This document shows, one piece after another, positions 16,141 to 24,838 of a stretch of 54,879 nt of DNA (position 1 is its first letter; each line of letters starts with the position of its first letter). Both the position numbers and the translations under genes were made by a program. The stretch is from contig NZ_JTLD01000035.1 in NCBI RefSeq assembly GCF_000798815.1, positions 1 to 54,879 on the forward strand, given 5' to 3'. A model generated the notes under the pieces. That model saw only the letters and a program-made list of their open reading frames with translations, was not told where the DNA came from and searched no databases. This DNA is from Alistipes sp. ZOR0009. Lineage in GTDB: Bacteria > Bacteroidota > Bacteroidia > Bacteroidales > ZOR0009.

Positions 16141-19100
16141 TTAGTCAATCAGTCTAAAGTTGATGTTGTTATGCTGAAGGTAGCTGATAAATTCGTTATT
16201 TAGTCCTACCCGGTAGGTTCGCGAGTGCATCTCTACCGATATTTTATCTGCGGGATCGACTATTTTCACCTTTAGGGCAACGTTCCCTTTACTTGTTTCG
16301 GCATAGTTTTTAATCTCGGTCGCGATCTCCTCAGTGATGCTGAAGATGGGCAAGGTGATCTGAATTCCCTTCACCATTTCGTCGCGCACGTTGTGCAGCT
16401 GCCGAAGTATGCGGAGTTTTGTTTCGAACTCGCCTGGCCTAAATGGGTGAGGGCCTACGGTGCCGCGTATCAGCAGTGAGTAGCCTTCGTAGAAGAAGGT
16501 TCGGAACTGCTCGTAGTCGCGTCCAAAAAGGGTGAATGTGTAGCTTTCGGTGTAATCTTCTACCGTAATCATCCCGTAAGGCTTGCCGGTTTTTGTCATC
16601 AGATTTTTGGCAGTAGTTACCATTCCTGCTACCGAAAACTCTTTCCCGTTGATGGCCGCAAGGTCTTGGAAGTCGGCTAGGGTGCTATTGGTAAAGTTAT
16701 CGATCTCTATTTTGTAATCGTCTAGCGGGTGCGAGGAAAGGTAGATGCCCACCACTTCGCGCTCCTTGTTGAGCCTCTCGAGGTTGCTCCATTCGCGAGA
16801 GGGGGCTGGTTCGGGACGTTGTATGATTTCTGCCGAGGCCATAGCGCCAAATAGGCTGTTCATGGCGCTATTTTTCTCGCTTTGTAGGCGGTTTCCGTAG
16901 CGTATTAGGTTTTCGACAAAGGTTACGTCCTTGGCGTCGGTGGCAAAGTACGACGAACGGGGAAGGTCGCTGAGACTATCTAATCCTCCAGCCAGAACTA
17001 GAGTTTCTAGGTTTTTGCGGTTCATCGCGCTAAGGTTTACGCGCTCTACCAGGTCGTAAATATCCTTGTATGGTCCATTCTTTCGTCTTTCCTCTATGAT
17101 GGCGTTTACAGCTCCTTCTCCAAGACCCTTTACGGCGCCTAGTCCAAAGCGTACTTGTCCCTTTTTATTTACGGCAAACTTGTAGTTACTTTCGTTCACA
17201 TCTGGACCAAGTACGTCAATTCCCATGCGGCGGCATTCGTCCATAAAGGTGGTAATTTTCTTTATGTCCGACAGGTTACGGCTGAGCACAGCAGCCATAA
17301 ACTCTGAGGGATAATGCGCCTTGAGGTAGGCAGTTTGGTACGAAACGTAGGCGTAGCAGGTGGAGTGCGACTTGTTAAAGGCGTACTGCGCAAAAGCTTC
17401 CCAGTCGCTCCAAACTTTCTCCAAAATTTTGGCGTCATGGCCGCGCTCGGTTGCCCCTTTGATGAAGTCGGCTTTTAGCTTGTCCATAACGTCCTTCATT
17501 TTTTTCCCCATTGCCTTACGCAGCGTATCGGCCTGACCTTTGGTAAAACCAGCCAAACTCTGCGAGAGCAACATCACCTGCTCTTGGTACACTGTGATAC
17601 CGTAGGTGTCCTTCAGGTACTCCTCCATCTCGGCAATATCGTACTCAATCTTCTTACGGCCGTGTTTACGGTCGATAAAATCGGGTATGTACTCCAAAGG
17701 TCCTGGACGGTAGAGAGCGTTCATCGCAATCAAGTCCTCAAAGCGGTTGGGTTTAAGGGCACGGAGGTACTTTTTCATACCGGGCGACTCGAATTGGAAT
17801 AGCGCGGTAGTGTCGCCTCGAGCGTAGAGCTCGTAAGTTTCTACGTCGTCTAGTGGAATTTTTTCGATATCTAGCACAACACCCTTACTTCCTTCAATGT
17901 ACTCTAGGGCATCCTTAATGATGGAGAGCGTTTTGAGTCCAAGGAAGTCCATTTTTAGTAGGCCGACATCTTCTACGTGCTTCCCGTCGTACTGGGTAAC
18001 CAAAAGGCTGGCATCCTTGTGGGTACTTACCGGAATGTAATTCTCCAAGTCGTCGCGGGCAATGATAATACCGCAGGCGTGGATACCAGTTTGGCGAACA
18101 GAACCTTCGAGCGTTTCGGCAAATCCAAGGGTTTTGGCGACTAACTCATTGGGAGATGTGCGCTCTTGGTTGAGCTCTGGAACCTCTGCAAAAGCTTTTG
18201 CAAGAGTTGTTCCAGGTTTTTCGGGTACTAGCTTTGCGAGCCTGTCGGCTTCAGGAAGGGGGAGTTTCTGTACACGTGCTACGTCCTTGATGGCCATTTT
18301 AGCAGCCATTGTTCCAAAAGTTATGATGTGCGCTACGCGTTTATCTCCATATTTCTTAACAACCCATTTTAGCACCTCTTCCCGGCCGTCTTCATCGAAG
18401 TCTATATCAATATCGGGCATTGAGATACGGTCTGGGTTAAGAAAACGCTCAAACAGTAGGTCGTATTTAACGGGGTCGATGTTGGTAATCTTTAAAGCGT
18501 AGGCTACAGCCGATCCTGCAGCCGAACCACGACCTGGCCCTACCGAAACCCCCATTTCTCGAGCTGCACGGATAAAGTCCCATACAATGAGGAAGTAGGA
18601 GGGGAATCCCATCTTCTCCATGGTGTCAAGTTCAAAGTCGACACGCTCCTTTATTTCTCCTGTAAAATTTTCGCCCCAACGCTCTAGCGATCCTTGGTAG
18701 GTTACATGTCGGAGGTACTTCATTTCGTCGTCAAATCCTTCAGGAAGAGGGAAAACGGGCATGAATGGCTTTTGATTTAGCTCGTATGCCTCTATCTTAT
18801 TTGCAATTTCTTGCGTCGTTTCAATTGCTTCGGGATAATTCTTAAAGAGGGTAGACATCTCTTCGGGCGACTTTAGATACTCTTGCTTGGTGTAGCGCAT
18901 TCGAGTTGGGTCATCAATGTCCTTACCCGTATTCAGGCATATCAGCAGGTCGTGCGCATCGGCATCCTTTGCGTTTATAAAATGGACGTCGTTGGAGGCG
19001 ATATACTTGATGCCTGTTTCTTTTGATATTTTTACGATATCCTCGTTTACTCTCTTCTGGTTCTCAAATACCTCTTTATCTAGTCGAGGATCACCTGCTT

Positions 19101-19632
19101 GATGCAGCTGAAGCTCCATGTAGTAATCCTCCCCGAAAATATTTTTGAACCAGTTGGCTACCTTAAGGCCTGCTTCGTATCCCTCGTTCATTAAGGCTTG
19201 AGGAAGTTCTCCCCCTAAGCAGGCTGAGCAGGCAATAACGCCTTCATTATATTTTTCAAGCAGCTCTTTGTCTATACGAGGCTTGTAGTAAAATCCTTCG
19301 GTCCATGAGTAGGATACTATCTTCATCAGGTTTTGATATCCCTTGTAGTTTTTGGCTAAAAGGATGAGGTGGTCTCCGCTTCGGTCGTCTTTGTCACTTT
19401 TATCGAATCGGCTATTCTTAGCTACGTAGGCCTCAACGCCAAGTATTGGTTTTACACCAAGCTCTTTTGCTTTTTTGTGGAAAAGTTTCACGCCAAACAT
19501 GTTCCCATGGTCAGTAATGGCAATGGAATTCATTCCTTTTTTTGCGGCCGTTTTAAGAAGCCCTGCAATGCTAGAGGCTCCATCAAGAATGGAGTACTGG
19601 GTGTGTACGTGTAGATGCGTAAATTCTGCCAT
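16141..19632 (-). CDS. dnaE: DNA polymerase III subunit alpha
   Basis: 1163 residues from ATG 19632; an upstream in-frame start at 19680 adds 16 residues before the conserved opening FTHLHVHTQYSILDGAS and is unlikely. Domains in order: PHP (about 1-280, HLHVHT motif and other His/Asp residues intact, so metal binding and perhaps exonuclease activity is possible), the C-family polymerase core (GPGRGSAAGS, PDIDIDFDEDGR, GIHACGI, KMDFLGLKTL), helix-hairpin-helix and OB fold with YGMITVEDYTESYTFTLFG. It is the replicative polymerase catalytic subunit. No intein or truncation is visible. It precedes trxA on the same strand. Confidence 0.97.
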   Translation of the reverse strand: MAEFTHLHVHTQYSILDGASSIAGLLKTAAKKGMNSIAITDHGNMFGVKLFHKKAKELGVKPILGVEAYVAKNSRFDKSDKDDRSGDHLILLAKNYKGYQNLMKIVSYSWTEGFYYKPRIDKELLEKYNEGVIACSACLGGELPQALMNEGYEAGLKVANWFKNIFGEDYYMELQLHQAGDPRLDKEVFENQKRVNEDIVKISKETGIKYIASNDVHFINAKDADAHDLLICLNTGKDIDDPTRMRYTKQEYLKSPEEMSTLFKNYPEAIETTQEIANKIEAYELNQKPFMPVFPLPEGFDDEMKYLRHVTYQGSLERWGENFTGEIKERVDFELDTMEKMGFPSYFLIVWDFIRAAREMGVSVGPGRGSAAGSAVAYALKITNIDPVKYDLLFERFLNPDRISMPDIDIDFDEDGREEVLKWVVKKYGDKRVAHIITFGTMAAKMAIKDVARVQKLPLPEADRLAKLVPEKPGTTLAKAFAEVPELNQERTSPNELVAKTLGFAETLEGSVRQTGIHACGIIIARDDLENYIPVSTHKDASLLVTQYDGKHVEDVGLLKMDFLGLKTLSIIKDALEYIEGSKGVVLDIEKIPLDDVETYELYARGDTTALFQFESPGMKKYLRALKPNRFEDLIAMNALYRPGPLEYIPDFIDRKHGRKKIEYDIAEMEEYLKDTYGITVYQEQVMLLSQSLAGFTKGQADTLRKAMGKKMKDVMDKLKADFIKGATERGHDAKILEKVWSDWEAFAQYAFNKSHSTCYAYVSYQTAYLKAHYPSEFMAAVLSRNLSDIKKITTFMDECRRMGIDVLGPDVNESNYKFAVNKKGQVRFGLGAVKGLGEGAVNAIIEERRKNGPYKDIYDLVERVNLSAMNRKNLETLVLAGGLDSLSDLPRSSYFATDAKDVTFVENLIRYGNRLQSEKNSAMNSLFGAMASAEIIQRPEPAPSREWSNLERLNKEREVVGIYLSSHPLDDYKIEIDNFTNSTLADFQDLAAINGKEFSVAGMVTTAKNLMTKTGKPYGMITVEDYTESYTFTLFGRDYEQFRTFFYEGYSLLIRGTVGPHPFRPGEFETKLRILRQLHNVRDEMVKGIQITLPIFSITEEIATEIKNYAETSKGNVALKVKIVDPADKISVEMHSRTYRVGLNNEFISYLQHNNINFRLID

Positions 19633-19818
19633 TGTCTTGCGCCTGATTATTTGGTGGAGGTTAGAACAACCTTCTGGCAATAAAGTTAACCATTAAATTT
19701 TTGTTTGCCGCTCAACTTTTTTTGCCGTAGGTGTTGTCTTTGCTGTCTCCTTTTTATTGGATTGATAGCCAATGTGTCCACACGTGTAAATGAATGTTGA
19801 TGTACGTAAAAAAGTAAA

Positions 19819-19840
19819 AAGGCGCTAGTTGTAGCGCCTT
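19819..19840 (-). terminator. Terminator after the ROK kinase gene
   Basis: Perfect 9-bp stem AAGGCGCTA / TAGCGCCTT (19819-19827 with 19832-19840), GTTG loop, with T-rich sequence following on the minus strand. Confidence 0.75.
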
Positions 19841-19863
19841 AGTATGTAGAAGAAATGGTCGTT

Positions 19864-20769
19864 CTATATCGAGTTGAGAACGAGCTTTGCGGCACCAAGA
19901 ATTGCTGCTTGGTCGAATAGCTCTGCGGTCGCCACTTTAACGTTAAGCCCTCTGCTGGCTAACACGTCGTGCACCTTACCGATGAAAAGGTGGCTCGATT
20001 TGGCAATACTTCCTCCAATAACCAGGGTGGTTGCTTCGAACTCTTTGATAGAGGGGGATAGAATGTTGGCAAGCGTGTTCGCAAATTCTTCAAAAATCTG
20101 CTGGGAGGCTTGGCTGGTAGCGTGGATTTTAGCTACGTCATATACTCCTTCTACGGTTTCGCCAGTTAGTTCTGCGTATCTTTTAATGAACCATCTGGTT
20201 GAAACGAAATCTTCGGCAATAGTTCCATTGTAGGGGTAATCCCAAAGTTCTCCACCATTTGGCACACCAGAACCTTCAGTAACGTGCTTTCCATCCTTCA
20301 TGTAAACGGCTCCAAAGCCAGTTCCAAGCGTTATCCCAATCATTCGATTAGACCCTTTGCCTGCGCCAGCCCAGTTTTCTCCCATGCCAAAGCAAGCTGC
20401 GTCGTTTGCAAAAAAGATACGGTTGGCAGGAATCCCTGTTCTTTCGGAGATGGCAGACCTAATATCTAGCTGATAGAGTGCTGCGAACTTATCGTTTTCG
20501 CCAGTGTACAGGGCTATGCCGTTGGCATAGTCGAAAGGACCAGGAATTGCAAGGCCAATTCCCTCCACATTCTCGGATCCAACGTTAGAGGCTGCGTCGT
20601 TAATTGCTTTAGCCCATGCATCCAAGACCTCCTTTGCGTCTTCTGCCTTAGAGTTTACTTTCTCTTCGGTGTAGGTTCCCTCTTCAATCGTTGCTGTCTC
20701 GATTTTTATTGCTGCACAAGTGATGTGTGAGCCTCCTATGTCGGCTCCAAGTATGTAACTCTTATTCAT
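19864..20769 (-). CDS. ROK-family sugar kinase
   Basis: 301 residues. The ATPase core of the ROK/hexokinase fold is present: phosphate-1 motif GADIGGSHITCA, the catalytic Asp in FFANDAACFGMGE, phosphate-2 motif IGITLGTGFGAVY and the adenosine motif VIGGSIAKSSHLF. The protein probably phosphorylates glucose or a related sugar. The zinc-binding CxCGxxGC motif of classical ROK glucokinases is absent; in its place is NGGELWDYPYNG, seen in a Bacteroidota subgroup. Transcribed alone from a -7 box at 20789-20796. Substrate cannot be assigned; a transcription-factor role is unlikely as there is no DNA-binding domain. Confidence 0.85.
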   Translation of the reverse strand: MNKSYILGADIGGSHITCAAIKIETATIEEGTYTEEKVNSKAEDAKEVLDAWAKAINDAASNVGSENVEGIGLAIPGPFDYANGIALYTGENDKFAALYQLDIRSAISERTGIPANRIFFANDAACFGMGENWAGAGKGSNRMIGITLGTGFGAVYMKDGKHVTEGSGVPNGGELWDYPYNGTIAEDFVSTRWFIKRYAELTGETVEGVYDVAKIHATSQASQQIFEEFANTLANILSPSIKEFEATTLVIGGSIAKSSHLFIGKVHDVLASRGLNVKVATAELFDQAAILGAAKLVLNSI

Positions 20770-20788
20770 TACGTTGATTTTGACTGTT

Positions 20789-20796
20789 CAAAAATA
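20789..20796 (-). promoter_or_regulatory. -7 promoter box of the ROK kinase gene
   Basis: Reads TATTTTTG on the minus strand, exact TAnnTTTG, 20 bases before the ATG. Confidence 0.45.
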
Positions 20797-21026
20797 TCAA
20801 AAAAAGCAGCAAACGAGTGCGCTAGCACTAGTAATTGCTTGTTTTTAATGTAAATGTATGGGGCGTTTAGTGTTTTTTAAGAAGTAAAGGTTCGCGATTT
20901 GTGTCTTGATTTTGTGTGTAACGTATTTGTTATCAGGTTTTAGTGTCTTTTTGTACTGGTTGGGTGCTTATTGCGCGATGTGCATGAAAACAACCTGCTG
21001 ATAACCGTATTATTAGATAAATATCC

Positions 21027-21034
21027 TATCTTTG
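21027..21034 (+). promoter_or_regulatory. -7 promoter box of rpsP-rimM
   Basis: TATCTTTG matches TAnnTTTG exactly, 44 bases before the rpsP ATG. Confidence 0.55.
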
Positions 21035-21078
21035 CACCGAAAATAACGTAGGTTGTTTAACTTTTAAATTTTTAGAAA

Positions 21079-21609
21079 ATGCCTGTAAAAATTCGTTTGG
21101 CACGTCATGGTAAGAAAGATTATGCTTTCTATCACATTGTCGTTGCAGATAGCAGGGCGCCACGTGATGGTAGATTTATCGAAAGGGTTGGTTCTTACAA
21201 TCCTAACACTAATCCTGCTACTATCGAGCTAAAGTTTGAAAAAGCTCTTAGCTGGTTACAAAAAGGCGCCCAACCTACTGACACTGTAAGGTCAATTCTT
21301 TCAAAGAACGGCGTACTTCTTAAGAAGCACCTTTTAGAAGGTGTTAAGAAGGGTGCTTTCTCTGCTGAGGTTGCTGAAGAAAAGTTCAACGCATGGGTAT
21401 CTGAAAAGGGTAACAAGGATGCTGCTGAACTAAACAAGCTAACTCAGTCTAAGAACGAAGCAAAGCGCGCTCGTCTTGCTGAAGAAGCAAAGCAAAAAGA
21501 AGCAAAAGCTGCTAAAATTGCAGAAAAACTTGCTGCTGCTAACGCTGCTGCTGCTGAGGCAGAAGCTCCAGAAGCAACAGAAGAAGCTGCTGAATCAACT
21601 GAAGCTTAA
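21079..21609 (+). CDS. rpsP: 30S ribosomal protein S16
   Basis: 176 residues. The S16 core (about 1-85) begins [32 protein letters not shown] and includes SYNPNT and the [11 protein letters not shown] segment. Beyond it is a long Lys/Ala/Glu-rich, probably helical or disordered tail (about 90-176) ending in acidic Ala-Glu runs. S16 in E. coli has only about 82 residues, but extended forms are usual in Bacteroidota. The downstream gene is rimM, 10 bases later, the standard ribosome-assembly pairing. Confidence 0.96.
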   Translation: MPVKIRLARHGKKDYAFYHIVVADSRAPRDGRFIERVGSYNPNTNPATIELKFEKALSWLQKGAQPTDTVRSILSKNGVLLKKHLLEGVKKGAFSAEVAEEKFNAWVSEKGNKDAAELNKLTQSKNEAKRARLAEEAKQKEAKAAKIAEKLAAANAAAAEAEAPEATEEAAESTEA

Positions 21610-21619
21610 TCTTAAGGCT

Positions 21620-22150
21620 ATGCTTTCAGGAAAGATTAGTGTTGCCGAAGTTGTTAAGACCTTTGGTGTAAACGGAGAATTAGTTTTAAAGCTCTATAGC
21701 AGCTTTCCTGAAGAAATTGACTTGGAGGAACCGGTATTCATCGATATGGATGGAATACCAGTTCCTTTCTTTTTTAAATCTTTTCGATTTAACGGGAAGA
21801 GCAAGGCGATTGTCGTTTTCGACGATTTTGAAACAGAAACTCTTGCTGAAGAGTTGTTGGGGAAGGCGGTATTTTATAATGAAGAAGATTTGGATTCAGA
21901 AGAAGCAGAACCATCTCCTGCTGATTTTATTGGATTTAAAGTTCTTACTCATGCCGAACCTCCACTGATGCTTGGTACCATTGAGGATTATTACGACAGC
22001 CCCAATAATCCATTATTCCAGGTTCTTACTGCCGATGATAAGGAGATTCTTCTTCCTGTGAATGAAGAGTTCATTGTCGCAATAGACGATGAGGGAGAGG
22101 CAATCTTTGTGGATCTTCCCGAAGGATTTCTTGATGTTTTTGATCTTTAG
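21620..22150 (+). CDS. rimM: Ribosome maturation factor RimM
   Basis: 176 residues from ATG 21620; the frame is open further upstream but that part overlaps rpsP and encodes Leu/Lys-rich shadow sequence. N-terminal RimM beta-barrel (VAEVVKTFGVNGELVLKLYSSFPE) and C-terminal PRC-barrel (GFKVLTHAEPPLMLGTIEDYYDSPNNPLFQV ends with LLPVNEEFI) are both seen in shortened pieces. RimM binds S19 and assists maturation of the 30S head. The EDYYD...P and LLPV motifs are conserved. Transcribed with rpsP. Confidence 0.92.
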   Translation: MLSGKISVAEVVKTFGVNGELVLKLYSSFPEEIDLEEPVFIDMDGIPVPFFFKSFRFNGKSKAIVVFDDFETETLAEELLGKAVFYNEEDLDSEEAEPSPADFIGFKVLTHAEPPLMLGTIEDYYDSPNNPLFQVLTADDKEILLPVNEEFIVAIDDEGEAIFVDLPEGFLDVFDL

Positions 22151-22201
22151 GCTGTAACTTTTTATCTTTAGATATCGTCTTACTCCAAAAACGATATCGT
22201 C

Positions 22202-22894
22202 ATGAGAAAATTATTTTTATCCCTACTTTTTCTGTCTTCTATTTCTATTGCTGCATTAGCCCAAAAAGGGAGAGTGTATGTGGCTGCCGATTTTACTGGA
22301 ATATCCTACTCTTTGCCTGTAAACTTGCAGGTTGTAATAGGAGATAAGTATGAAATTAAGGCTGTTGGTTCTGTGGAAGATATAGACTTGATTGTTGTAG
22401 AAAAAAGTGGGAATTCGCTGATTTTAAAATCCAAATCTGGGCGTCATCGATTTGATTCTGATACTAAAATTTATGTTTCACTACCGAAACTTTCTATGAT
22501 TTCATCTGCTGGTTCTGGTCGAATTAATGTGAATGATGTTGTAAAAGGCGAGTCTTTGGAGGTTAGCCTTGCAGGCTCTGGCGAGATTCAACTTCAAGCC
22601 GTTGATCTTGGTGAAATATCGGTTTCTGTGGCTGGTTCGGGAAATGTAAAGGTTGAGGAGCATTCTAAAGTAAACTTTGGTGTCTATAAAATTGCAGGAT
22701 CAGGGAATATTTCTTTTTCGGCTTTGCAGGCTAAAAATGTTGACGTAAACATAGCAGGATCGGGTAATGTCAATGCTTATGCTAGTGAAAAACTAACGGT
22801 TAAAATAGTAGGCTCAGGGAATGTTACCTGTACGGGAAGTCCTAAAAGTGTTGACAAGGTGAAGTTTGGATCTGGAAGCGTGAATATACGATAA
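22202..22894 (+). CDS. GIN/DUF2807-domain secreted protein
   Basis: 230 residues with a signal peptide ending AALA before QKG. The rest is a single right-handed beta-solenoid-type domain: repeated AGSG[RNE]I/V units (SSAGSGRINV, SLAGSGEIQL, VAGSGNVKV, IAGSGNISF, IAGSGNVNA, IVGSGNVTC), the diagnostic pattern of the head-GIN domain family. These proteins are numerous in Bacteroidota, exported, and mostly uncharacterised. There is no lipobox and no C-terminal secretion domain. It lies 51 bases after rimM, with a weak TATCTTTA box between, so it probably has its own promoter. Confidence 0.88.
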   Translation: MRKLFLSLLFLSSISIAALAQKGRVYVAADFTGISYSLPVNLQVVIGDKYEIKAVGSVEDIDLIVVEKSGNSLILKSKSGRHRFDSDTKIYVSLPKLSMISSAGSGRINVNDVVKGESLEVSLAGSGEIQLQAVDLGEISVSVAGSGNVKVEEHSKVNFGVYKIAGSGNISFSALQAKNVDVNIAGSGNVNAYASEKLTVKIVGSGNVTCTGSPKSVDKVKFGSGSVNIR

Positions 22895-22906
22895 TCTAAA
22901 ATAAAG

Positions 22907-22936
22907 AAAAAGGAAGCAGTTATCTGCTTCCTTTTT
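22907..22936. terminator. Bidirectional terminator between the GIN gene and the wecA-like gene
   Basis: Perfect 13-bp stem (AAAAAGGAAGCAG 22907-22919 with 22924-22936), TTAT loop, A/T-rich flanks on both sides. Confidence 0.88.
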
Positions 22937-22940
22937 TATT

Positions 22941-24074
22941 TTAGTTGACTCTTTCAAGAAATTGTGTTTTTTCTAGAGCGTTTTCTTTCGTATTTAGTTT
23001 TCTGATATCAAGAGGTTCTATTTTTTTGCTTCTTTGTTTTTTAATGGTCATAAGTATTCCTATAAATAGAAGTGCAGTTGTTGCTATTAGAAATATCAGC
23101 AGGTTTATATTTAGATTTTTTAATAGGAAGCAAAAACCTAAAAAGAAGATTGTTGTCCCCAGTAAAATGGCTGTAGAATTTCTATGGTTAAACCCGAGGA
23201 ATAGCAACTGATGGTGAATGTGATTTTTATCGGGTGAAAACGGTGATTTTCCTTGTGCTATTCGAATTGAGAATACCCTAAGAGTATCGAATATTGGCAA
23301 AATAAGTACAGCAATTACGACTGCGGGAGCGTAGCTTATGGTAAAAGGGCTTGCAAGAATAGAATTGAGCTCGATATACTTAAACGCGGCAGCAGTTAGG
23401 AAAATTCCTAAAACAAGCGACCCTGTATCTCCCATGAATATCTTATTTGTACTCCCAAAAACATTGTAAAGGAAAAAGGCACTTAAAGCACCTACCATTG
23501 CTAGGCATAGCATTGCCCAGCCGTAGTGCCCCATCAGAAAAAAGCATCCGCCAAAAAATGTAAGGCTAAGAATACCAACCCCTGATGCAAGCCCATCAAT
23601 GCCGTCGATGAGGTTGATGGCATTGATTAGCGCTATGAAGATAAATGCGCTTATAGCTATGGATAGAAACGAGTTTATTTCATATACCCCAAAAACACCT
23701 TGGAGTGAGGTTAATCTTAAATCTCCACCTATTGTTAGAAGCAGTGCAGCAATGACTTGTCCTGCAAGCTTCTTTTTAGCTGATAACTCTAAGATATCGT
23801 CTTTTATTCCCAGAAAAAAAAGTATCATCATACCTAAGAGCAAGTAGTTATATTCTGGAATATAGTAGTAGGATGCAAAAAACAAGGTGGTAATTGCAAA
23901 ACTTAGATAAATGCCAATTCCACCCAACGTGGGTACAGCCCTTTTGTGTGAGGTTCTATGGTTTGGCTCATCTACTAAATTTTTTTCTCGAGCAATTCTG
24001 ATTACTACAGGAATAATCCTAATGCATGTAAAAAAGGCAATAAGTAAGGTTATTAAAGGAATTAAATTTTTCAT
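22941..24074 (-). CDS. Undecaprenyl-phosphate N-acetylhexosamine 1-phosphate transferase (WecA/MraY superfamily)
   Basis: 377 residues with about ten membrane helices. Catalytic motifs of the polyprenyl-phosphate sugar-1-P transferases are present: TLGGIGIYLSF, the Asp pair in GIKDDILEL, NLIDGIDGLASG, FMGDTGSLVLG and the cytoplasmic HIHHQLL loop. These enzymes start glycan synthesis by loading a sugar phosphate on the lipid carrier, for O-antigen, enterobacterial common antigen-like or capsule polymers. MraY is less likely because the gene is outside a cell-wall cluster and the His-rich loop fits the WecA/RgpG type. It is 4 bases downstream of a degenerate YrdC gene. Confidence 0.88.
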   Translation of the reverse strand: MKNLIPLITLLIAFFTCIRIIPVVIRIAREKNLVDEPNHRTSHKRAVPTLGGIGIYLSFAITTLFFASYYYIPEYNYLLLGMMILFFLGIKDDILELSAKKKLAGQVIAALLLTIGGDLRLTSLQGVFGVYEINSFLSIAISAFIFIALINAINLIDGIDGLASGVGILSLTFFGGCFFLMGHYGWAMLCLAMVGALSAFFLYNVFGSTNKIFMGDTGSLVLGIFLTAAAFKYIELNSILASPFTISYAPAVVIAVLILPIFDTLRVFSIRIAQGKSPFSPDKNHIHHQLLFLGFNHRNSTAILLGTTIFFLGFCFLLKNLNINLLIFLIATTALLFIGILMTIKKQRSKKIEPLDIRKLNTKENALEKTQFLERVN

Positions 24075-24078
24075 ACAA

Positions 24079-24636
24079 CTATTCTCTAATTATTAAAATC
24101 TCGCCGTTTACATCAAGATCCATTAAAGATGGTAGTACACCAGTTGGTTTAATGTCATTCTCTACCCAATCCGTAAAATTGATTTTTTCAGAGATAGACG
24201 CAAATAGATCTTTTTGGGTTGCAACCTTTTTATCTTTATAAATTAAAGGTATTGCAAATAGAGGGTTTCTGTATTTACGTAGGATGCCATTAATTGAATG
24301 AACGCTTGTAATGCGAAATGGTGCTCTTTTTGTTTCAGAAATGGCTGCATTTGCTATGTTTTGAACGTTAGGTAGCCTTAGGCTGATGGGTTTGGTACTA
24401 AGTTCAAATAGTTGCTCCGCTAATTCTGGAATTTCAAAGACATATTTCGTAAGGTGATTAATGTTTAGAACAAAAATCGAATGGATAGGTTCTTTTGAGG
24501 GAAAGTTTTTTTGTAGCAGCTCAATTGTTTTGTCGTTTGTTGCGTCACAAATAAGCTCAATACCAATATCTGTCATCACGGCAACAATATTTCCGCTTTT
24601 TAATTTTTCGATAACTAAAAGTATATCAATCATCAT
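24079..24636 (-). CDS. Degenerate YrdC/Sua5-like protein
   Basis: 185 residues. The order of segments follows the YrdC fold of TsaC/Sua5: a helix then GNIVAVMTDIGIELICDATND where functional enzymes have the substrate loop PT(E/D)..(Y/F)G, a central strand SIFVLNINHLTKYVFEIPE, and PISLRLPN. Residues needed for threonylcarbamoyl-AMP synthesis are missing: the Pro-Thr is Met-Thr, the KxR nucleotide motif is not visible, and the SxN motif is replaced by AIPLI. It therefore probably does not make t6A intermediate; a real tsaC should exist elsewhere. It is the first gene of a two-gene unit with the wecA-like gene, promoter at 24681-24688. Role unknown. Confidence 0.6.
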   Translation of the reverse strand: MMIDILLVIEKLKSGNIVAVMTDIGIELICDATNDKTIELLQKNFPSKEPIHSIFVLNINHLTKYVFEIPELAEQLFELSTKPISLRLPNVQNIANAAISETKRAPFRITSVHSINGILRKYRNPLFAIPLIYKDKKVATQKDLFASISEKINFTDWVENDIKPTGVLPSLMDLDVNGEILIIRE

Positions 24637-24680
24637 TGACGAATTTTAATATAATTCGGGTACGTTTTTGTAATAAGGAT

Positions 24681-24688
24681 CAAATATA
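24681..24688 (-). promoter_or_regulatory. -7 promoter box of the yrdC-like/wecA-like unit
   Basis: Reads TATATTTG on the minus strand, exact consensus, 45 bases before the start codon. Confidence 0.5.
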
Positions 24689-24805
24689 GATAAAATCAAC
24701 TTAAAGTGCTATGTTTGAATTGGGCGAATTGTGGAGAACTTAAAATTTAGTTGTTAGATTGGTTGTTGTAAACATTATTTGTAGGTAAGGCGCTTTCGCT
24801 AAAAT

Positions 24806-24832
24806 AAAAAAGGAGGTAGAACCTCCCTTTTT
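24806..24832 (-). terminator. Terminator of dapD
   Basis: Short stem GGAGGT / ACCTCC (24812-24817 with 24821-24826) between an A-run and a T-run, just past the dapD stop; on the minus strand the hairpin is followed by a T-run. Confidence 0.7.
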
Positions 24833-24838
24833 CGTTGT

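Larger units (their letters stand above)
20770..21078. other. Divergent intergenic region, ROK kinase / rpsP
   Basis: 309 bases with no gene. It holds the ROK promoter (20789-20796, minus) at one end and the rpsP promoter (21027-21034, plus) at the other. The AT-rich middle shows no other structure I can support. Confidence 0.6.

Noticed and set aside
21476-21619. Upstream extension of the rimM frame
   Set aside because: Leu/Lys-rich shadow of the rpsP tail in another frame; RimM's conserved start is at 21620.
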